Source of the DNA: Mucilaginibacter sp. PPCGB 2223
GTDB taxonomy: Bacteria > Bacteroidota > Bacteroidia > Sphingobacteriales > Sphingobacteriaceae
Reading direction: 5' to 3'
Assembly: GCF_001705515.1 (NCBI RefSeq)
Contig: NZ_MDJS01000003.1
Span: 248,001-312,000 of the forward strand
Length of the DNA stretch: 64,000 nt
The notes beneath the pieces were generated by a model, which saw only the letters and a list, made by a program, of their open reading frames with translations, was not told the origin of the DNA and did no database searches. Shown here piece by piece: positions 1-7,415 of this stretch; the first letter of the stretch is position 1, and every line of letters starts with the position of its first letter. Both the position numbers and the translations under genes were made by a program.

Positions 1-653
1 AAAATCGGGCCATCGAGTTTTACGGCAACAGCATAACCGCGGGCTATGCCGTTGAGGATTACTCGGGCGCCGACTCGTACCTGAGCCGTTATAAAAACAA
101 CTACATCAGCTACGGTGCGCTGGTGGCCAGGCATTATGATGCCCGGTACTCGTTCATTGCCAAAAGCGGCATCGGTGTGATGTTCGGCTACTATAACGAA
201 AATATGGGGCAGATATTCGACCGCCTTAACCCGATGGACCCTGCCAGCAAATGGGATTTTTCCAGGTACACGCCCGAAGTGATCGTGATCAACCTTTTCC
301 AGAACGATGCTTCGCTGATGCGCCAGCCTACCCGGCCGGAGTTTATCGCCAAGTTCCCGAACGGGCCGCCCGAAGCGCCCTATATCATTAACGCCTATAA
401 AGATCTGCTGAAAAGCATCCGCGCCAAAAACCCATCGGCACAAATTATCTGCGCCTTAGGCAGTATGGATGCCACAAAAGAAGGTTCGCCGTGGCCGGGA
501 TATATCCAAAGCGCGGTTGACCAGTTGGGCGATAAAAAGGTTTTTGTGCACTTATTTGCATATAAAAACTCGCCGGGCCACCCAACCATTAAAGAGCACC
601 AGGCCATGGCCGATGACCTGATCAGGTTTATGGATACCAATATTAAGTGGTGA
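1..653 (+). CDS. SGNH/GDSL-type hydrolase, C-terminal part (5' end outside window)
   Basis: The reading frame is open from the left edge to a TGA at 651-653, so the N-terminus is missing. The second visible stretch reads EFYGNSITAGY, which is block I of SGNH/GDSL esterases with the nucleophile Ser in GNSITAG. Further on, INLFQND resembles the block III Asn region, and SPGHPTIKEHQAMADDL near the end supplies the block V His (HPTIKEH). These enzymes remove acyl or acetyl groups, often from polysaccharides, and the lineage exports many of them. The catalytic fold is certain enough; the substrate is not. The complete N-terminus, including any carbohydrate-binding domain or signal peptide, cannot be seen. 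Confidence 0.85.
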   Translation, partial: NRAIEFYGNSITAGYAVEDYSGADSYLSRYKNNYISYGALVARHYDARYSFIAKSGIGVMFGYYNENMGQIFDRLNPMDPASKWDFSRYTPEVIVINLFQNDASLMRQPTRPEFIAKFPNGPPEAPYIINAYKDLLKSIRAKNPSAQIICALGSMDATKEGSPWPGYIQSAVDQLGDKKVFVHLFAYKNSPGHPTIKEHQAMADDLIRFMDTNIKW

Positions 654-660
654 TTTTTGA

Positions 661-740
661 TGTCGAATTTCGAATGTTCAATCTCTAATTTTTAGAATAT
701 CCAAAGTATTTAAAAATTCGATATCCGAAATTCGATATTT
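661..740. repeat. Intergenic word hairpin (tcgaatttcgaat type)
   Basis: Two arms, about 661-694 and 711-740, are imperfect inverted complements. Each is made of short related words such as tcgaatttcgaat and attcgatatccgaa. It lies between the ends of two convergent genes, where it could act as a transcription end, but the arms are imperfect and longer than needed for a terminator. It has the same architecture as the hairpins at 1952, 3741, 37947, 40009 and 42253. Confidence 0.6.
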
Positions 741-742
741 CT

Positions 743-1135
743 CTATTCCGCATTATCGCCGGGCCCGGCATGGTCGTGATGGCTGTTAAGATGCTCGGCA
801 GGGTCGATCGGTAATGATTGCTGGTAATTAGGCTCGCCCTCCTGGCCTGGCGCCTTAAAATTGTTATAGTCGGTATATTCTTCGGATGGTTCGGTTTTAG
901 CGAGGTAAGCATTGGTATAGCCCGCATTTTGCGAGGGGTTGTTCTTATCGTCGCCGGTAGGCGGATGTACCTCCTGCCCGAATTTATGGCCACCCATGGC
1001 CTTACCCTCTTTAACAGGCTCGGTATGCGCGCCAAAGTTCAGGGCGCGTTTAAGGTTGCTTTCGCCGGGGTTTTTATTATCGTCTACACGGTGTGCTTCG
1101 GGTTTAGGCTGGTTGTACAGTTCATCGGGTTCCAT
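743..1135 (-). CDS. Hydrophilic, probably disordered protein of unknown function
   Basis: The product has 130 residues, very rich in Asn, Asp, Glu, Pro, His and Lys, with almost no hydrophobic runs, no signal peptide and no membrane segment. I recognise no domain. The ATG at 1133-1135 is the only sensible start, and the frame is longer than expected by chance for such composition. It is divergent from the CoA-transferase gene, with about 120 bases of shared upstream DNA. Its composition resembles the acidic protein at 2108-2731, and both look like stress-type hydrophilic proteins, but that role is only inference. An overlapping plus-strand reading of this region gives a hydrophobic, unrelated sequence and is less convincing. 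Confidence 0.6.
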   Translation of the reverse strand: MEPDELYNQPKPEAHRVDDNKNPGESNLKRALNFGAHTEPVKEGKAMGGHKFGQEVHPPTGDDKNNPSQNAGYTNAYLAKTEPSEEYTDYNNFKAPGQEGEPNYQQSLPIDPAEHLNSHHDHAGPGDNAE

Positions 1136-1258
1136 AACGTTATAGTTTTACATATCATATAAAGTAATAGTTAAAAAAATGAATTGTTTTAGCTGGGCGA
1201 TATTTTAGATCATACCAATGCCAATAAGTTTTAATTTAGCAGTACCAATTATAAAGTT

Positions 1259-1975
1259 ATGAATAAAGTTGTTAGCGGTGCAGACGAAGCGATAAAAGAT
1301 ATTACCGATGGCATGACGCTGATGTTAGGCGGCTTTGGCATGTGCGGCATACCCGAAAAGTGTATAGCCGCCCTGGTAAAAAAGGGTGTTAAAAACCTCA
1401 CCTGTATATCCAATAACGCCGGTTTGGATGATTTTGGCATCGGCCTGATGCTCAACAACCGGCAGGTAAAAAAAATGGTATCGAGCTATGTTGGCGAAAA
1501 CGCCGAGTTTGAGCGGCAGCTATTGAGCGGCGAACTGGATGTGGAACTGATCCCGCAAGGAACATTGGCCACCCGTTGCATGGCTGCAGGCTATGGCATG
1601 CCTGCCATATTTACCCCGGCAGGCATTGGCACTGAAGTGGCTATCGGCAAAGAGATACGTAATTTTAACGGTAAGGATTATCTGATGGAGATGGCATTTG
1701 ATGCCGATTTTGCGATTGTAAAAGCCTGGAAAGGTGATACCATGGGCAACCTCATTTACCGCTCAACCGCACGTAATTTTAACCCGGTTATGGCCATGGC
1801 AGGCAAAATTACCATCGCCGAAGTAGAAGAGCTGGTTGAACCGGGCGAACTCAACCCCGACCACATACACACCCCCGGCATCTACGTGCACCGCATTTTT
1901 AAAGGCGAGAACTACGAGAAACGCATTGAACAGCGGACGGTGAGAGCGAAAGAGTCGATAGTCGATAGACCATAG
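1259..1975 (+). CDS. scoA: 3-oxoacid CoA-transferase subunit A
   Basis: A 238-residue protein matching the A subunit of succinyl-CoA:3-ketoacid CoA-transferase, which moves CoA between succinyl-CoA and acetoacetate. The family signature is clear: GGFGMCGIPEK near residue 30, SNNAGLDDFGIG around 65, and the TPAGIGTE and IYRSTARNFNP segments. The family's usual end (YEKRIEQRTVR) is reached, but the last residues, ESIVDRP, and the stop codon are encoded by an intergenic repeat that starts at about 1952. The B subunit, which carries the catalytic glutamate and normally follows directly, is absent here; the next gene is unrelated. Either the partner lies elsewhere or the locus has been rearranged at the repeat. 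The family call is firm, but activity as it stands is uncertain. Confidence 0.9.
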   Translation: MNKVVSGADEAIKDITDGMTLMLGGFGMCGIPEKCIAALVKKGVKNLTCISNNAGLDDFGIGLMLNNRQVKKMVSSYVGENAEFERQLLSGELDVELIPQGTLATRCMAAGYGMPAIFTPAGIGTEVAIGKEIRNFNGKDYLMEMAFDADFAIVKAWKGDTMGNLIYRSTARNFNPVMAMAGKITIAEVEELVEPGELNPDHIHTPGIYVHRIFKGENYEKRIEQRTVRAKESIVDRP

Positions 1976-2022
1976 TCCATAGAAATGCGAATGGCCATCG
2001 ACTATTGACCATCGACCATGGC
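1952..2022. repeat. Word hairpin, atagacc/atagtcc family (copy 1)
   Basis: The left arm, 1952-1982, is built of 7-base words (atagtcg, atagacc, atagtcc). The right arm, 1992-2022, reads as their imperfect inverted complement (catcgac, tattgac, catcgac, catgg). The left arm overlaps the coding end of the CoA-transferase gene and provides its stop. The same words recur at 3741, 22038, 38920 and 40009. Confidence 0.85.
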
Positions 2023-2107
2023 CTAACATTTCTTTATTAGAAATATTTAAAACCTTTACGAAACCACAGTTGTTTTATAGATACAATCATTTATAAAGAT
2101 AACTGTC

Positions 2108-2731
2108 ATGAAAGATATAAAAGAGGTTAACTGGAGGGCCAGGGACGACCAGTTGAATAATGATGTTTTAAGGCGCCACCGCGACGAGGACATTCGCGAT
2201 GACGACGCGATAACGAGCGACCGGGTGTCGGACTCGAAACTACCTGCCCCCGACCCAGACGACGATGATGCCGGTTTAAAAGATAACGATGTTACAGGCC
2301 GCGACCTCGACGTGGAAAACCGCGACGAGTGGGATGCTGCAAACGTAAGCGATGAACTGAACGACTCGGACCTTGACGATGACGACCAGTTAAATGCAGA
2401 TCCGCACAGCGTTAAGAACGCCAAATTCGGCAGCCTGGTATCCGGGGTCAATCCGGATCAAAACCCTAACCCTGCCGAGGTACCGGCAGAGAATCAACCC
2501 AACAGAGAGGTAACACAACCAAGAAAGGATAATATGGAAAAAGGAAAGAATAATGAGTCGGATTTTAAGCATACCAAAGAGGTAACTCCGCCACAGCCCG
2601 AACACGAACGTAAAACTACATTGGATAATCTTGATCCAAGCAACGTCGGCATCGATCATACCCGCAAAACGGAACGTATGGTCGACCATGAACCCGGCGT
2701 AGCCGGCGACCGCAAGGCACCTAACCTGTAA
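2108..2731 (+). CDS. Acidic, disordered protein of unknown function
   Basis: A 207-residue product dominated by Asp, Asn, Glu, Pro and Lys, including runs such as PDPDDDDAG and DLDDDDQLN. There is no signal peptide, membrane segment or recognisable domain. The first 110 residues are strongly acidic, the remainder is mixed charge. It starts at an ATG at 2108 and is followed 18 bases after its stop by a good hairpin terminator, which supports a real single-gene unit. Function is unknown; the composition is compatible with a desiccation- or stress-type hydrophilin, but nothing in the sequence proves this. It resembles the protein at 743-1135 in style only. Confidence 0.65.
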   Translation: MKDIKEVNWRARDDQLNNDVLRRHRDEDIRDDDAITSDRVSDSKLPAPDPDDDDAGLKDNDVTGRDLDVENRDEWDAANVSDELNDSDLDDDDQLNADPHSVKNAKFGSLVSGVNPDQNPNPAEVPAENQPNREVTQPRKDNMEKGKNNESDFKHTKEVTPPQPEHERKTTLDNLDPSNVGIDHTRKTERMVDHEPGVAGDRKAPNL

Positions 2732-2749
2732 GCGTAACCGATATATTAC

Positions 2750-2785
2750 AAAGGGTTGCCCGATTTTGAGCAACCCTTTATTGTT
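2750..2785 (+). terminator. Rho-independent-type terminator
   Basis: Arms of ten bases (aaagggttgc at 2750-2759 and gcaacccttt at 2770-2779) around a ten-base loop, followed by a short T-rich tail. It ends the acidic-protein gene. Confidence 0.75.
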
Positions 2786-2832
2786 TACGGCGGTATTATT
2801 GATGTATCTTTAACTAACCTTACCGTAACCAA

Positions 2833-3726
2833 ATGAAACGCAGCGAATTTTTATACAAAGCCGGTATGTCGGCCGCAGCCGTGGCTTTATTGAGCAACAA
2901 AAGCTTTGCCTTTTTACAACAGCCTTATCAAATCAAAACCCTGCGTAACAACGTAGGCATCTTTACCGAAAAGGGTGGTACGATTGCCTGGCTGATCAAT
3001 AAAGAAGGTATTGTGGTTGTTGATGCCGAGTTCCCCGAACAGGCCACGCATTTGATAACCGAACTAAAAACCCGCAGCGATAAGCCTTTTGAATGGCTCA
3101 TCAATACCCATCACCACGGCGACCATACCAGCGGCAATATTTCGTTTAAAGGCATTGTAAAAAAGGTAGCTGCACATAAAAACTCGCTCATCAACCAAAC
3201 CAATGTGGCGGTTGCGCAGCATAAAGAAGATCAGCAGCTATACCCAGATACAACTTTTACCGATACCTGGAAAATTAAGGTTGGCGACGAAAACATTAAA
3301 GCGCATTACTTTGGCCCCGGCCATACCAACGGTGATGCCATGATCCATTTCGAAAATGCCAACATCGTTCATACTGGCGACCTGGTGTTTAACCGCCGTT
3401 ACCCGGTTGTTGACCCGAAGGCCGGCGCTTCGATCAGGCATTGGTCGGTAGCCTTACAACAGGCTCAAAAACAATTCGATAAAGACACCCAGTTTGTATT
3501 CGGCCATGCCTTCGATCCCGAAAAGGTAGTGGGTACGATGGACGATATCAAAGCCATGCAGAATTATATGGACAGGCTTGCTGACCTGGTAAGCGCACAG
3601 ATCAAAGCCGGTAAAACCAAAGACGACGTACTGGCAATAACCGCTATACCTGGCGTTGATGACTGGCAAGGCCAGGGCATTAAAGCCAGTTTAGGAGCTG
3701 CTTATGATGAGATAAGCGCGGGGTAG
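2833..3726 (+). CDS. Exported metallo-beta-lactamase-fold hydrolase
   Basis: A 297-residue protein with an N-terminal export signal (positively charged start, then a hydrophobic stretch at residues 10-28) and an MBL-fold catalytic domain. Zinc ligands are visible: the NTHHHGDH motif with His93, His95, Asp97 and His98, then His164 in GPGHTNGD, Asp183 in HTGD and His225 in FGHA. This is the SoxH/quinoprotein-relay-like or class-B-lactamase-like branch, whose members hydrolyse varied substrates in the periplasm. Beta-lactam activity cannot be claimed from sequence. It is a single gene, separated from RNase HI by a repeat hairpin. A weak -7-like box, tatcttta, lies near 2804. Confidence 0.88.
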   Translation: MKRSEFLYKAGMSAAAVALLSNKSFAFLQQPYQIKTLRNNVGIFTEKGGTIAWLINKEGIVVVDAEFPEQATHLITELKTRSDKPFEWLINTHHHGDHTSGNISFKGIVKKVAAHKNSLINQTNVAVAQHKEDQQLYPDTTFTDTWKIKVGDENIKAHYFGPGHTNGDAMIHFENANIVHTGDLVFNRRYPVVDPKAGASIRHWSVALQQAQKQFDKDTQFVFGHAFDPEKVVGTMDDIKAMQNYMDRLADLVSAQIKAGKTKDDVLAITAIPGVDDWQGQGIKASLGAAYDEISAG

Positions 3727-3740
3727 GGCCCGCTTGCTAA

Positions 3741-3860
3741 TAGTCGATAGACCATAGTCCATAGTTATAAAAAGCTCGTTTGTTTTTTGATTAAGACATA
3801 ATTTGCCATCTTCGTGGTATAGTTCAAGGCTATGGTCTATGGACTATCAACTATCGACTA
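3741..3860. repeat. Word hairpin, atagacc/atagtcc family (copy 2)
   Basis: The left arm, 3741-3764, and the right arm, 3830-3860, are inverted complements made of the words atagtcg, atagacc, atagtcc and, on the right, tatggtc, tatggac, tatcaac, tatcgac. A spacer of about 65 bases separates them. The right arm ends four bases before the rnhA start codon, so the rnhA leader includes part of the repeat. Confidence 0.85.
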
Positions 3861-3864
3861 ACTA

Positions 3865-4335
3865 ATGATCGAAATTTTTACCGACGGCGCATCAAGCGGC
3901 AACCCGGGTCCGGGAGGTTATGGCGTTATCCTGCGTTCGGGCCGGCATTATAAAGAACTTTCGGAAGGTTTCCGCAAAACTACCAATAACCGCATGGAGC
4001 TTTTGGCAGTAATTAAAGCGCTTGAAGCTTTGAAAAATCCTGGTCAGCAGGTGATGATCTACTCCGACTCGAAATACGTGATCGACGCTATCGAGAAACG
4101 CTGGGTAAATGGCTGGCTGGCTAAGGGCTTTAAGGATAAAAAGAATAAGGACCTCTGGCTGCGTTATCTCGATCTGGCCAAACTTCACCACATTAAATTT
4201 ACCTGGGTACGCGGGCATAACGGACATCCTGAAAACGAGCGCTGCGATCAGTTGGCGGTTAACGCCTATAAACAACCGGGGTTGCTGATCGACAGCGTTT
4301 TTGAAGCTGAGGCTGCACGGGGTGGCTTGTTATAA
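3865..4335 (+). CDS. rnhA: Ribonuclease HI
   Basis: A 156-residue enzyme that cuts the RNA strand of RNA-DNA hybrids. The length equals that of the bacterial family. Catalytic residues are visible: Asp7 in FTDGASSGNPGPGGYG, Glu45 in NNRMELLAVIKAL, Asp68 in YSDSKYV and Asp128 in NERCDQLA, with the basic-handle region around residues 75-95 (RWVNGWLAKGFKDKKNK). The ATG at 3865 fits the family start exactly. No partner gene is implied by the neighbours. Confidence 0.96.
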   Translation: MIEIFTDGASSGNPGPGGYGVILRSGRHYKELSEGFRKTTNNRMELLAVIKALEALKNPGQQVMIYSDSKYVIDAIEKRWVNGWLAKGFKDKKNKDLWLRYLDLAKLHHIKFTWVRGHNGHPENERCDQLAVNAYKQPGLLIDSVFEAEAARGGLL

Positions 4336-4345
4336 ACGTATGCCT

Positions 4346-4454
4346 GCGTTAGCGATGGAAGCGCCCACCTGACGGCAGGCAGGGATACCGGCCCGTGGCC
4401 AATGCCTGTGTAGTATGAGCGTATAGCGCGGCCAGAGGCAACGCCCTAAAATAG
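4346..4454 (+). repeat. Interspersed element of about 110 bp, copy A
   Basis: Starts gcgttagcgat and ends acgccctaaaatag, with internal blocks gggataccggcc and tatgagcg. The same order of blocks is found at 41947-42047 and, inverted, at 53968-54091; a fragment is at 22113-22161. It is non-coding. Confidence 0.8.
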
Positions 4455-4486
4455 CATAAAGTATTTGAAAATCCGCTTTTCCTAAG

Positions 4487-4520
4487 TAGAGATTGCTTCA
4501 TACCTCGCAATGACGCGCGA
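4487..4520. repeat. Half copy of the tagagattgctt...cgcaatgacgcg element
   Basis: One arm of the inverted-repeat element seen complete at 39008-39107. The left arm is missing here, so it cannot fold into the full hairpin. Confidence 0.7.
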
Positions 4521-4553
4521 AGAGAAAAAATCCGAAATCGAACATCCGAATTC

Positions 4554-5603
4554 CTACTGAATATTCACCACTCCTTCAAACGAGGTTTTGGTGATTTGCG
4601 GCGAAAAGCAGGCCATCATTTCTTCGGCACGCTTAACCATATTGCAGGAGCCTATGAATATAGCCGAGCGCTGGTGCAATTCGGTTACATCAAGCGTGAG
4701 GATACGCTGATACCCATTCGATGCAAAACCACCTGCCTGCTCAATAATAAAGGCCATCGGGTTGCACTCGTATACCAAACGCAGCTTACCGTTGGGCGCT
4801 TGTGCCGTGATTGGATAAATAAATATACCGCCTTTGATCATATTACGGTGCAAATCGGCCACCATTGAGCCGGTATAGCGCGAGGTATAAGGGCGGTTAG
4901 TCGCTTCGTCTTCAACCTGGCAGTATTTGATGTATTTCTTAACCCCGTCCGGGAAGTGGGTATAGTACCCCTCGTTTATCGAGTAGATATGCCCGTCCTT
5001 AGGGATGGTCATGTTTGGGTGCGATAAGCAAAACTCGCCTATTGATGGGTCTAAAGTAAACCCGTTAACGCCTTTGCCGGTGGTGTACACCAGCATGGTC
5101 GACGATCCGTAGATCACGTATCCGGCCGCCACCTGGTCAACACCTTTTTGCAGAACATCTTCCAATGTTGCCTTACCTTCGGTTGATTTACGGCGAAATA
5201 TAGAGAAAATAGTACCCACGCTTACGTTCACATCAATATTTGATGAACCGTCGAGCGGGTCCATTGCTACAATGTACTTGGCATTTTTTGATATCTCCGA
5301 ATCGATATACAGGTACTCGTCGTTCTCTTCAGATACGACGATACAGCATTCACCGCCGCTGCGCAGTGCCGATATAAACTGATCGTTGGCAAATACATCC
5401 AGCTTTTTTTGCGATTCGCCCTGCACATTGGTGCTGCCTGCATCGCCTAAAATGTCCATCAGCCCGGCTTTGTTTACTTCGCGGTTAACTATCTTAGCGG
5501 CAATCCCTATGTCCCGCAGCAATCGGGATAACTCTCCTTTGGCGTACGGAAAATCGGCTTGTTTCTCAATGATGAATTGTCCTAAAGTAGTAAGTCCTGT
5601 CAT
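4554..5603 (-). CDS. fbp: Fructose-1,6-bisphosphatase, class I
   Basis: A 349-residue enzyme that hydrolyses fructose 1,6-bisphosphate to fructose 6-phosphate in gluconeogenesis. The metal-binding signature is plain: VSEEND near residue 90 and DPLDGSSN at 115-122; the substrate-binding segments [12 protein letters not shown] and [14 protein letters not shown] follow. Length and start (ATG at 5603) fit the class I family. It is last in a minus-strand group with the phosphodiesterase (21 bases upstream) and the tRNA methyltransferase. The stop is followed by repeat DNA rather than a clear terminator. The antagonistic aldolase-side enzyme (class II) is at 52.7 kb. Confidence 0.96.
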   Translation of the reverse strand: MTGLTTLGQFIIEKQADFPYAKGELSRLLRDIGIAAKIVNREVNKAGLMDILGDAGSTNVQGESQKKLDVFANDQFISALRSGGECCIVVSEENDEYLYIDSEISKNAKYIVAMDPLDGSSNIDVNVSVGTIFSIFRRKSTEGKATLEDVLQKGVDQVAAGYVIYGSSTMLVYTTGKGVNGFTLDPSIGEFCLSHPNMTIPKDGHIYSINEGYYTHFPDGVKKYIKYCQVEDEATNRPYTSRYTGSMVADLHRNMIKGGIFIYPITAQAPNGKLRLVYECNPMAFIIEQAGGFASNGYQRILTLDVTELHQRSAIFIGSCNMVKRAEEMMACFSPQITKTSFEGVVNIQ

Positions 5604-5624
5604 ATACTTAGTGTATTTTATACA

Positions 5625-6119
5625 TTATGTTTTACCCAACTCGATTACCTCTAAGGTATGAATTTTTTCTTCAGAAATGCAAAACCGAACCAATGTCTGC
5701 ATCCTGTGCCATCCTTGTTTACCCGCTGCACCGGGGTTTATGTGCAAACAATTGATCTTTTTATCAAACATTATTTTCAGTATGTGCGAGTGCCCCGAGA
5801 TAAACAAACCAGGAGGCTTAGTGTAAATTGTACGCTTTACAGCCGGGCTGTATTTATCCGGGTACCCGCCAATGTGCGTCATCCATACATCTACCTTCTC
5901 GCAGGTGAAACGCAGGTTTTCCGGGTATTGCAAACGGATGTCGGCTCCATCAATATTGCCGTATACTCCGCGTAACGGTTTAAAGGCCGCTAACTGATCT
6001 GCAAGCTCGATAGTACCAAAATCGCCTGCGTGCCATATCTCATCCACCTCCTTAAAATGCTTAAATACGGCATCGTCGAGGTAACCGTGGGTATCAGACA
6101 ACAGGCCAATTTTCGTCAT
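5625..6119 (-). CDS. YfcE/MJ0936-type metallophosphoesterase
   Basis: A 164-residue calcineurin-like phosphoesterase. Metal-ligand motifs appear in the expected order: LSDTHG at residues 7-12, HAGDFG near 30, GNID near 54 (the usual GNCD slot), THIGG near 81 and SGHSH near 108. Small single-domain members hydrolyse cyclic or simple phosphodiesters; the cellular substrate is unknown. The gene lies 48 bases downstream of the tRNA methyltransferase and 21 bases upstream of fbp, so it is probably cotranscribed with them. Confidence 0.9.
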   Translation of the reverse strand: MTKIGLLSDTHGYLDDAVFKHFKEVDEIWHAGDFGTIELADQLAAFKPLRGVYGNIDGADIRLQYPENLRFTCEKVDVWMTHIGGYPDKYSPAVKRTIYTKPPGLFISGHSHILKIMFDKKINCLHINPGAAGKQGWHRMQTLVRFCISEEKIHTLEVIELGKT

Positions 6120-6167
6120 ATCAGGGTGTAAGATACCTGTTATAAACCTTTAATATCGGTTCTGAGT

Positions 6168-6875
6168 TTAAAATATCGTAAAAAATCCACGCAAACGTTC
6201 CCGATATTCCTGGCTGTAAACTTTGATATCCTCATAAATAACAAACTGTTCATCGGCTTTTTTTGTTTGCGATGGCGATAAAATGATGATCTGCCGGTGC
6301 GGTTCCGAGTCGGCAAAGGAATGTATGCCGATAGTTTTTTGAAGGTGCAATCCGTTTTGGTTTGCCAATTCCAACACCAATCCTGCCGTAACCAAAGGGA
6401 GTATGAGCCAGCATTCACCTTCAGGGTTAAGATGCCGGGCGACATAGCTGATCAGGTCGTTAAAAAAAGTTTGATCGGCATGTTTGGCCAGGTTGACCTG
6501 TTTTGTTGAGGCCCCGAGCGAATTAATATAAAACGGCGGGTTGGATACGATGAGATCATATTTCTTTTCGGGATATTCATCAAAATATTGTTGAAAACTA
6601 CCTGAATAGACTTGTGGTTTGCTTTTGAAAGGTGAGTCTTCGAAGTTACGACCAGCTGTCCGGGCGGCGGCCTCATCCAGCTCAACAGCATCAATCTGTG
6701 CTTCTGCAAACTTCTGGGCAAGCATCAAAGCGATTACACCGGTGCCGGTGCCAATGTCCAGCATGCTTTCGGGTTGCTCCTTTTCAACAAAAGCACCGAG
6801 CAATACGCCATCGGTATTGATCTTCATGGCGCAATTGCTTTGGTCGACGGTGAATTGTTTAAATTGGAATAACAT
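6168..6875 (-). CDS. trmN6: tRNA1(Val) A37 N6-methyltransferase (YfiC family)
   Basis: A 235-residue Rossmann methyltransferase. The SAM motif LDIGTGTGVIALMLAQ sits near residues 40-55, an acidic VELDE follows, and the N6-adenine catalytic motif NPPF is in IVSNPPFYINSL near residue 115. The N-terminal MLFQFKQFTVDQ...MKINTDGVLLGAF is typical of YfiC, which methylates A37 of tRNA-Val. It leads the minus-strand group with the phosphoesterase and fbp. A repeat element lies directly upstream. The enzyme class is certain; the exact tRNA target is by family. Confidence 0.9.
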   Translation of the reverse strand: MLFQFKQFTVDQSNCAMKINTDGVLLGAFVEKEQPESMLDIGTGTGVIALMLAQKFAEAQIDAVELDEAAARTAGRNFEDSPFKSKPQVYSGSFQQYFDEYPEKKYDLIVSNPPFYINSLGASTKQVNLAKHADQTFFNDLISYVARHLNPEGECWLILPLVTAGLVLELANQNGLHLQKTIGIHSFADSEPHRQIIILSPSQTKKADEQFVIYEDIKVYSQEYRERLRGFFTIF

Positions 6876-6888
6876 AAGAAAAGCCGGA

Positions 6889-6960
6889 TGTCATGGTGAG
6901 CCTGTCGAACCATCGTGCGGTTGGCCTTACCCGTTATCCTTCGACAAGCTCAGGATGACA
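6889..6960. repeat. Inverted-repeat element, tgtcatggtgagcctgtcgaa type
   Basis: Left arm 6889-6913 and right arm 6936-6960 are inverted complements (tgtcatggtgagcctgtcga; ccttcgacaagctcaggatg). Elements of this kind are common between genes in many bacteria. It separates the tRNA methyltransferase from the VOC gene and could form a stable hairpin. Confidence 0.8.
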
Positions 6961-6978
6961 GCCCACACAATAATATGG

Positions 6979-7368
6979 TTATTTCTCCACAAACTCTATC
7001 GGCAAGCCATCCGGGTCGGCAAAAAAGGTGTAGCGTTTGCCGGTAAATTCGTCAATGCGGATGGGCTCAACGGTAATGCCATTTGCTTCGATATGCTTTA
7101 CGGCAATATCCATATCATCAACCTCAAAAGCTAAATGGCGCAGGCCTGCTGCTTCGGGATGCGATAGCCTTGCAGGAGGATTGGGGAACGAGAACAGCTC
7201 TATCTGATATTCACCGTCAACTTCCAGGTCGAGCTTGTACGAATCGCGCTCTTTTCGATAAACTTCGCGCACGATGGTAAAGCCTAATGTTTCCGTATAA
7301 AACTGTTTTGATTTTTGGTAATCCGAACAGATAATGGCGATATGGTGGACTTTATTGATCTTAAGCAT
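6979..7368 (-). CDS. VOC (glyoxalase-fold) family protein
   Basis: A 129-residue single-domain member of the vicinal-oxygen-chelate superfamily. Metal-ligand positions are recognisable: His8/His9 (VHHIAIICSDY), Glu near 57 (YQIELFSFP), His near 77 (GLRHLAFEVDD) and the terminal Glu in LPIEFVEK. It resembles E. coli YaeR (GloA2), which is related to lactoylglutathione lyase. Substrate is unknown. It lies 47 bases downstream of purL, with a GC-rich hairpin between, so cotranscription is uncertain. Confidence 0.88.
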   Translation of the reverse strand: MLKINKVHHIAIICSDYQKSKQFYTETLGFTIVREVYRKERDSYKLDLEVDGEYQIELFSFPNPPARLSHPEAAGLRHLAFEVDDMDIAVKHIEANGITVEPIRIDEFTGKRYTFFADPDGLPIEFVEK

Positions 7369-7383
7369 TGGCCGGTTTTAAAG

Positions 7384-7414
7384 CCCTCCCTTCCGGGGAG
7401 GGTTGGGCGGGGCT
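7384..7414. repeat. GC-rich palindrome between purL and the VOC gene
   Basis: Contains ccctccc and ggggaggg arms around a four-base loop, then a further G-rich run. It resembles the C-rich/G-rich palindromes at 18570 and 40564 in composition, but not closely in sequence. It might act as a weak terminator or RNA-stability element. Confidence 0.5.
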
Positions 7415-7415
7415 A

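Noticed and set aside
818..1162. Plus-strand hydrophobic frame overlapping the hydrophilic minus-strand gene
   Set aside because: It would be a Val/Ile/Gly-rich protein with no clear signal or family. The opposite frame has an isolated start and a composition seen in other proteins of the lineage. The choice is not certain.
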